Below, one piece after another: positions 58,982-64,000 of a DNA stretch of 64,000 bases. Position 1 is the stretch's first letter. Each line of letters starts with the position of its first letter. The notes under the pieces were generated by a model. The model saw only the letters and a list, made by a program, of their open reading frames with translations. It did not search any database and had not been told where the DNA came from. Location of the stretch: NCBI RefSeq assembly GCF_020921035.1, contig NC_063150.1, forward strand, positions 13,516,001-13,580,000, written 5' to 3'. The position numbers were made by a program, and so were the translations under genes. This DNA comes from Rhodamnia argentea (Eukaryota; Streptophyta; Magnoliopsida; Myrtales; Myrtaceae).

Positions 58982-61558
58982 ATGGAAGGGATGGAGCAAT
59001 GGAAGGTTCAGGTCGAGAACTGGAGCAGCCAGCTTCGCGAATTGCTCCATCAGTTCCTTCAGCACGTCCACCAAATCCCTCCCGCTCAACTCTACGCCGC
59101 CATCGCCGTCCTCTCCTTGACAACCCTCTTCCTCTTGTCGAGTAAGTCTCGCTAATTAGCCCTAGATTTTTCCTTTGCGATCGCGCAATGCGCTTCGTGC
59201 TCTGGATTCTCGTCGTCGGGTTGGCCGTTGTGATGGGAGTGGTTTTTGGCTCGCAGTTAGGTTGTTTAGGCGGAAGAAGTCCAACACCATCGTGCTCACC
59301 GGGCAAGGTGGGAGTGGCAAGACTGTTCTCTTTTATCAAGTGAGCACCTTTCTCTACGCCATTGAAAGTGTTTATATGCGTTTTGGAATGTACAATTAGG
59401 TTTTTGTTATGTTGGGGTTGTGTGTGGTCAAATCGTCGTGCCAGTTCTTAATGAGGATGGCGTTTTGCATTGTGCCCTTATGGTGTGTAATGGAGTTCTG
59501 GATTCTACATGATGTGGTCACTTGAGAAATCGAGATGAGATAGCTCGGTATGCGTCTAACTAGAGCTTAGGAGTTCCTCTGCAAAATTCTGCTCTTATGG
59601 TTTGAGGTCTCGTTAACATGTGTAATTCTGTGAGGAGCTAGTTCTCTTGGTAGTTGATTTTGAATTTGAGAATCCTTTCTTCTTAAATTAAATGCATGCA
59701 GTTTAAATTGTTTGACCATCTTAACTCGTCTATGTCTCTGTGCTTATCATACTTGTGATAAATATTTCAGTTTTACTGCTTTAATATTTTGTTTCTTGAA
59801 GACTTTTCTCACCTTCTGATGCCTATGTCAGCTGCGAGATGGATCTTCTCATCTGGGCACCGTCACTTCGATGGAGCCAAATGAGGGCACTTTCATTCTG
59901 CACTCTGAGGCCTCTAAGGTCGTTAATTTTTCCTATGCTTGAATCTGCAGTGTATTGTTACTATTTTTGTCATCACTTTAAACAGCTCTTGATGTTTTGC
60001 CCTGACATCTTCACATTAGGTATCTGCTGCCGACATTAGAGACGTGTCCATTTATCTTGAATTTATCATGTGTACCATATACTTGCTTCAGTGGTGGTTT
60101 TGTTGTAATTTTGATGAGTCCTTTTGTCTCCTTCCAGAAAGGCAAAATCAGACCTGTTCATGTCATTGATGTTCCTGGGCATTCTCGTCTGATGCCCAAA
60201 CTAGATGAGGTTTTGCCACTGGCTGCTGGCTTAGTTTTTGTTGTTGACGCCCTGGATTTTTTGCGGAACTGCCGTGCGGCTTCTGAGTATGTACTGCGTC
60301 CTTTCATATGGTTTGGATTAACTTGTGCTCTTGGCGCATTGTGATGCATTGTAGTACGACTGACAGCTCAAAATCTTGAAAATAGGTACCTGTATGATAT
60401 TTTAACAAATGCAAGTGTTGTCAAGAAGAAAATTCCTGTACTCATCCTGTGCAATAAGACTGACAAAGTGAGTGCACATACTAAGGAGTTCATTCGAAAG
60501 CAGCTGGAGAAGGAACTGTATGGTTTGATATTCTTGACTTTGCTTTTTAGCTGAGAATATCTGCTTTCTTGCATTCGTCAAGCGGCATTGATGAGAACTA
60601 TATTGCCTGACATAAACAAACTTGATGTTATCATTTAGATGACATTTTATGCGTCACTATACCATTCCTCTAGTGTGGTTCAACAATCCAAGATACGGTA
60701 ACTGTGTTTTTCGTATTGATAACTCAGCATGAAGTGTGGTAAATTATATTTTGGTACAAAAATTACAACCCTTCAAACTGATTTGCCCGCACAAAAGATG
60801 TGTTTACCATGCCGGATAGGTCTTTACCACCCCTTGCACCATGCATATAGGCTGTCTAGACTTGCTCATGTCAGATGATCTTCAGAGGAGTGGAAGTTTA
60901 CTCTCAACTACATCTCTTCCATTAGAAACAAAACCTTTTTCTCCAAGTAGGTGTGGAATTCTTGAAAAATGGTCATACATAATCTTTTGTTTATGATCTC
61001 TAAAAGCAAGTAATTTCATTCTATTCTGTACATATATCAATGAATACAGTAATTTTTTATTTTTGGGAGTATAGAAATGTAGATATACAAGTCCACAGCA
61101 CTAATAGAACTATAGCAATGTGGCACGAAGTAGAATGTCAATTACCAAGACCTATCTTGATGATCATGGACCAAAATTTACTCGAGACTTGTGGTATGTG
61201 TGGTTAAAAAAGTAAATTCCTCATTCTCATTGAAGTTTCGGAGATCAGTTACAAATTGCTATTCTGCTCAATTTTATAGTACTGTAATCCGATTCATGAA
61301 TACTGCACATTTGCACACGCACAACTCTTGGCCTTTGTTCTTATAGATTTGTCTCTTTTTATTGACAGTGACAAATTGAGGGCATCAAGAAGTGCAATAT
61401 CAGCAGCTGATATTGCCAATGACTTCACCCTCGGAATACCAGGAGAAGCTTTTGCATTTACTCAATGCCAGAACAGGGTTACAGTTGCGGAGGCTTCTGG
61501 TTTGACAGGAGAAATAGCTCAAGTGGAAGAGTTCATTAGGGAACATGTAAAGCCCTAA
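58982..61558 (+). CDS. SRPRB: Signal recognition particle receptor subunit beta
   Basis: ER-membrane GTPase that anchors the SRP receptor alpha subunit during co-translational targeting. Plus-strand exons: 58982-59141, 59257-59339, 59832-59918, 60138-60286, 60386-60517, 61369-61558. They total 801 nt (266 aa plus stop) and all phases close. The single membrane helix is at ~36-54 (LYAAIAVLSLTTLFLLS), followed by a basic RLFRRKKSN. G1 is GQGGSGKT (69-76), G3 is DVPGH (121-125) and G4 is NKTD (183-186). The C-terminal TVAEASGLTGEIAQVEEFI fits plant SRPRB. Histidine follows DVPG, as is usual in the family. A second in-frame ATG lies three codons downstream; the first is preferred because it keeps the usual length. 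Intron 3 has a weak donor (AAG|GTCGTT). The gene is convergent with the CRM-domain gene. Confidence 0.92.
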
Positions 61559-62302
61559 CAATGGTGCACCTTCAGACATGAGATGTCTTGTGAACTTGCT
61601 CTGATTATCAGACGAACGTCAAGAAGCTGTAAAATTCCTATGTAGGTGCTTAAGGAAAGAGTACAGTGAAGGAAATTGTTGAGGACAAATTCTTTTTTTA
61701 ATCTTTCAGAGGCTTTGATTGCGGTTGTCCAAATATGGTAGAACTGATTCTTTCAGTTAGATAAATTTCTGAGGCCTTTTAACTGGGTTCTCTTCCTCGG
61801 GATGGACTTAGCCATGCCTCTTCTGGCTAATGTAAAATGTCAGTTGCTATGGGGTTGTGGTGTCCAATTTCTTCACCCAAATTGGAGCATCATTCTGTAT
61901 TTTGCCAAATTTGGAGTGCGCGAAACTTGGGGCTATTGGTTGCGTGAATGACCTCATGCTTCTGTAGCATTTTCCCTTCGCTTGTTTTTGATGAATGGTT
62001 GGCTTTTTCTTAGAGATATAATGCGAAAATCCGACATCAATTACTTCTGTTTCTGACAAAAGCTACTGATGCAGAATAAACCCTGAATGCCATTGTCGGA
62101 TGTCCGACGACAGTCTCATTAGGCGACCGAAAGATCACACTACAACCTTGCTATACATTTAGCTATACAATTGGGACAGATTTGGTTTGAATCAATGATA
62201 TTTCAGATCCATTTTATGGGTCACAAGGCTGTCCCTATGTGATTCAAATCGAAGGCGGCCCAACTATGACAGAATTACATGTCAACATCTCAATTTTAAA
62301 GG
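61559..62302. other. 744-bp convergent intergenic region
   Basis: Holds the 3' ends of SRPRB (plus) and the CRM-domain gene (minus). The 3' untranslated regions may meet or overlap here. No further gene was recognised. Confidence 0.5.
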
Positions 62303-64000
62303 TTAACTATCTGGTCTTTTCTGATCCTGGGAAAGTTTCTCCGTTAAACGATCAACAGGTAATGACCCAAGAGGGGCCGACCAGTCCGCCTCTGCCTCTT
62401 CAAACGGATCATTCTCGCAAATATCATCATACTCATCCATGTCACCAGAAGGAAAGCTATCTTCGCCATAGTCCTCACTTCGAGAAGTAAAACCATCTTC
62501 ATATGCTGCCAATGAACTATTGGTAGCACTTTCACTTGACAAAACTAATGCAGGGTATGAATGCTCTGTAGCCTGTGTAATCCCTTCAAACTCCTCCACT
62601 TTCTTTAAAAGATCATCAGGGCTGAGGTTTAACTCATCCAGCAACAATGCCTTACTTGATTGAATTGCACGCTCCCATAAGGATGTCATTTTAGGGCTGG
62701 ACATGACTTTCTTCACATCTCTATCCTTGTGAGCATCATCAATTTCACCTGAAAATTGATGATCCAGTCAGAACAGAAATATAATATGTTTGCAAGGAAA
62801 CAAGGAGGTAATCGAAAAAAGGATATGCAGTATGGCAGAACAGATTCGTAGGAACCAGAAACTATTATGAAGAGATTAAATAGGGCATCGGAAGTAACTA
62901 AATGAAACGATCGAGCTGTTAGCATGTGAACTTCAGATAAGCAGTGAAGATGCCATATAAAAGTTTAACATATGCAGATTGTCTAACATCGCACAGTACT
63001 GGTGATTTCCTCCATTGCCTCAGGTGATGCCATTGACAGAATTTTGGAGAAGCGCAGGTAAGTTTATCTTTCCCCAATGCCTAGTTACATAGCTTGGAGC
63101 TACAATGGGCCCAGTAGGTTTACGACTTCCCTTAGACAAAACTCCACTCTCGAGGACAAGAAAAAATTCACTGTGGTCTCTAGTTAATGCATACATTACA
63201 TAATGTTGCCTACAAAAGTCTTGTATTAATGTTACCTTCTTCAGCAAGAGGAACAGTTGGTTCTGGGTACATGGATTTCCAATCTTTTCCCCTCCACATC
63301 AATATCTGTTCATCATCAAAAGAAAGCAGCACACATGGAACCAAATCCTGCTAAAAAAAAAAGAAGGGAGTGAAGCGTCGAGAAAGAAAGTTTGTGTGGT
63401 AACATAGAACTCTAAGAAACAGGGAAGTGAAGTGGATGACATATGCTCAATCACCAATAGAAACACCCGACAGAAAGACGAGCCCAGTGAAAAGTTCCTT
63501 GAACTTTTTATTTTGTCCACAAAATCCTTGGAACTTGTAACTTTTCAGGCAAAAGAAGAAGAACGAAAGCCAGAGTGGATAGAGGGACTGTCGGCTAACA
63601 TGCTGTTGTCACAAATGTTCTAAAGGAACACGAACTTAGGAGGGAAAAACCTAGAGGTGGGACCTTCTTTTGTTTGAAAGATTGAGTCCGGTCTACGATG
63701 ACCTCAACTTGCTGATAATTCCTCCTATAAGAGCTGCAGTATCAATATTTTAAAGTTCTCAGTCAAAAAACATCCTGGGTCGCCGGAGCGTCCAAGAATG
63801 TAGCACATAGTCTGATTTCACAAATATTTTTTATAAGTACAGATAGGCAAACTGTAAGGCTATAAAGCTGGGGAAAGTTGGAATAGAAAAGACAGAATTG
63901 TCATCAATTTAAGGTCTTTTAAAATTTCAGTCACATAAATGGGCGCGTGTTTTGACAAAAATGTAAAAGCACCAGGCAATAACAAAGTTCTGTTGACAAT
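62303..64000 (-). CDS. CAF2: CRM-domain group II intron splicing factor, C-terminal part (CAF2-like)
   Basis: Only the last two exons lie in the window: 63347-63236 and 62748-62303 (minus strand; phase 0 at entry, phase 1 at the junction). The first reads [20 protein letters not shown] then [10 protein letters not shown], the end of a CRM (CRS1-YhbY) RNA-binding domain. The second encodes an acidic C-terminal tail starting [20 protein letters not shown], with [19 protein letters not shown] and a Glu/Asp-rich stretch ([20 protein letters not shown]). CAF proteins bind CRS2 and splice plastid group II introns; a CAF1, CAF2 or mitochondrial CAF-like identity cannot be separated from this fragment alone, but the nearby F-box/kelch gene favours CAF2. 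No upstream exon was recognised at 63348-64000, so that intron exceeds 650 bp and the rest of the gene lies beyond the right edge. Confidence 0.75.

Noticed and set aside
58670..59120. 139- and 143-codon frames around SRPRB exon 1
   Set aside because: They overlap the 5' leader and exon 1 of SRPRB in other frames or on the other strand, with no domain and strong Arg/Ser bias.
1..64000. CRISPR arrays, operons, riboswitches, phage or insertion sequences
   Set aside because: The window is plant nuclear DNA. The regular repeats are satellites or foldback elements, not spacer arrays.

Overview
This is nuclear DNA from a flowering plant. The coding exons are short and scattered, introns begin with GT and end with AG, and five intergenic intervals are packed with non-autonomous transposons. 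Repeat style (foldback elements with GC-rich cores, TC/GA-rich leaders) and protein similarity suggest a woody eudicot, possibly Myrtaceae such as Eucalyptus. That placement is inference. I found no operons, CRISPR arrays, phage or other prokaryotic features.

Six protein-coding genes can be supported. Five are complete, and I traced their exons with reading phases that close exactly. From left to right: (1) LIP2P, plastid lipoate-pathway octanoyltransferase, minus strand, 4 exons, 305 aa, 6220-9847; (2) a TRICHOME BIREFRINGENCE-LIKE O-acetyltransferase (TBL2-like), minus, 5 exons, 575 aa, 15410-18813; (3) an LRR-II receptor kinase of the NIK clade (NIK3-like), minus, 11 exons, 628 aa, 23925-28920; (4) an intronless F-box/kelch gene, minus, 400 aa, 44442-45644; (5) SRPRB, the signal recognition particle receptor beta subunit, plus, 6 exons, 266 aa, 58982-61558; (6) the 3' end of a CRM-domain splicing factor (CAF2-like), minus, from 62303 and running off the right edge.

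The gene order echoes two Arabidopsis chromosome 1 neighbour pairs, recalled from memory: TBL2-NIK3 (At1g60790/At1g60800) and F-box/kelch-CAF2 (At1g23390/At1g23400). SRPRB lies between the second pair here. The genes do not form one pathway. Plastid functions (lipoylation of plastid pyruvate dehydrogenase, intron splicing), cell-wall acetylation, receptor signalling, protein turnover and ER targeting are simply neighbours.

Repeats dominate elsewhere. 0-5 kb holds a degenerate ~208-bp tandem array, a GC-core foldback element and a 1.5-kb element filled with minisatellite. 30-44 kb holds nested inverted arrays, decayed LINE fragments, LTR-like remnants, MITEs and a hAT MITE with an exact 8-bp target duplication. 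46-58.7 kb holds a duplicated segment (49.4-51.2 and 52.0-53.4 kb), a Mutator-like MITE with an exact 9-bp target duplication whose empty site survives in the other copy, and several foldback elements, one ending about 280 bp from the SRPRB start codon. I see no convincing new molecular system. The most distinctive signals are the repeat architectures and one probable GC-AG intron.
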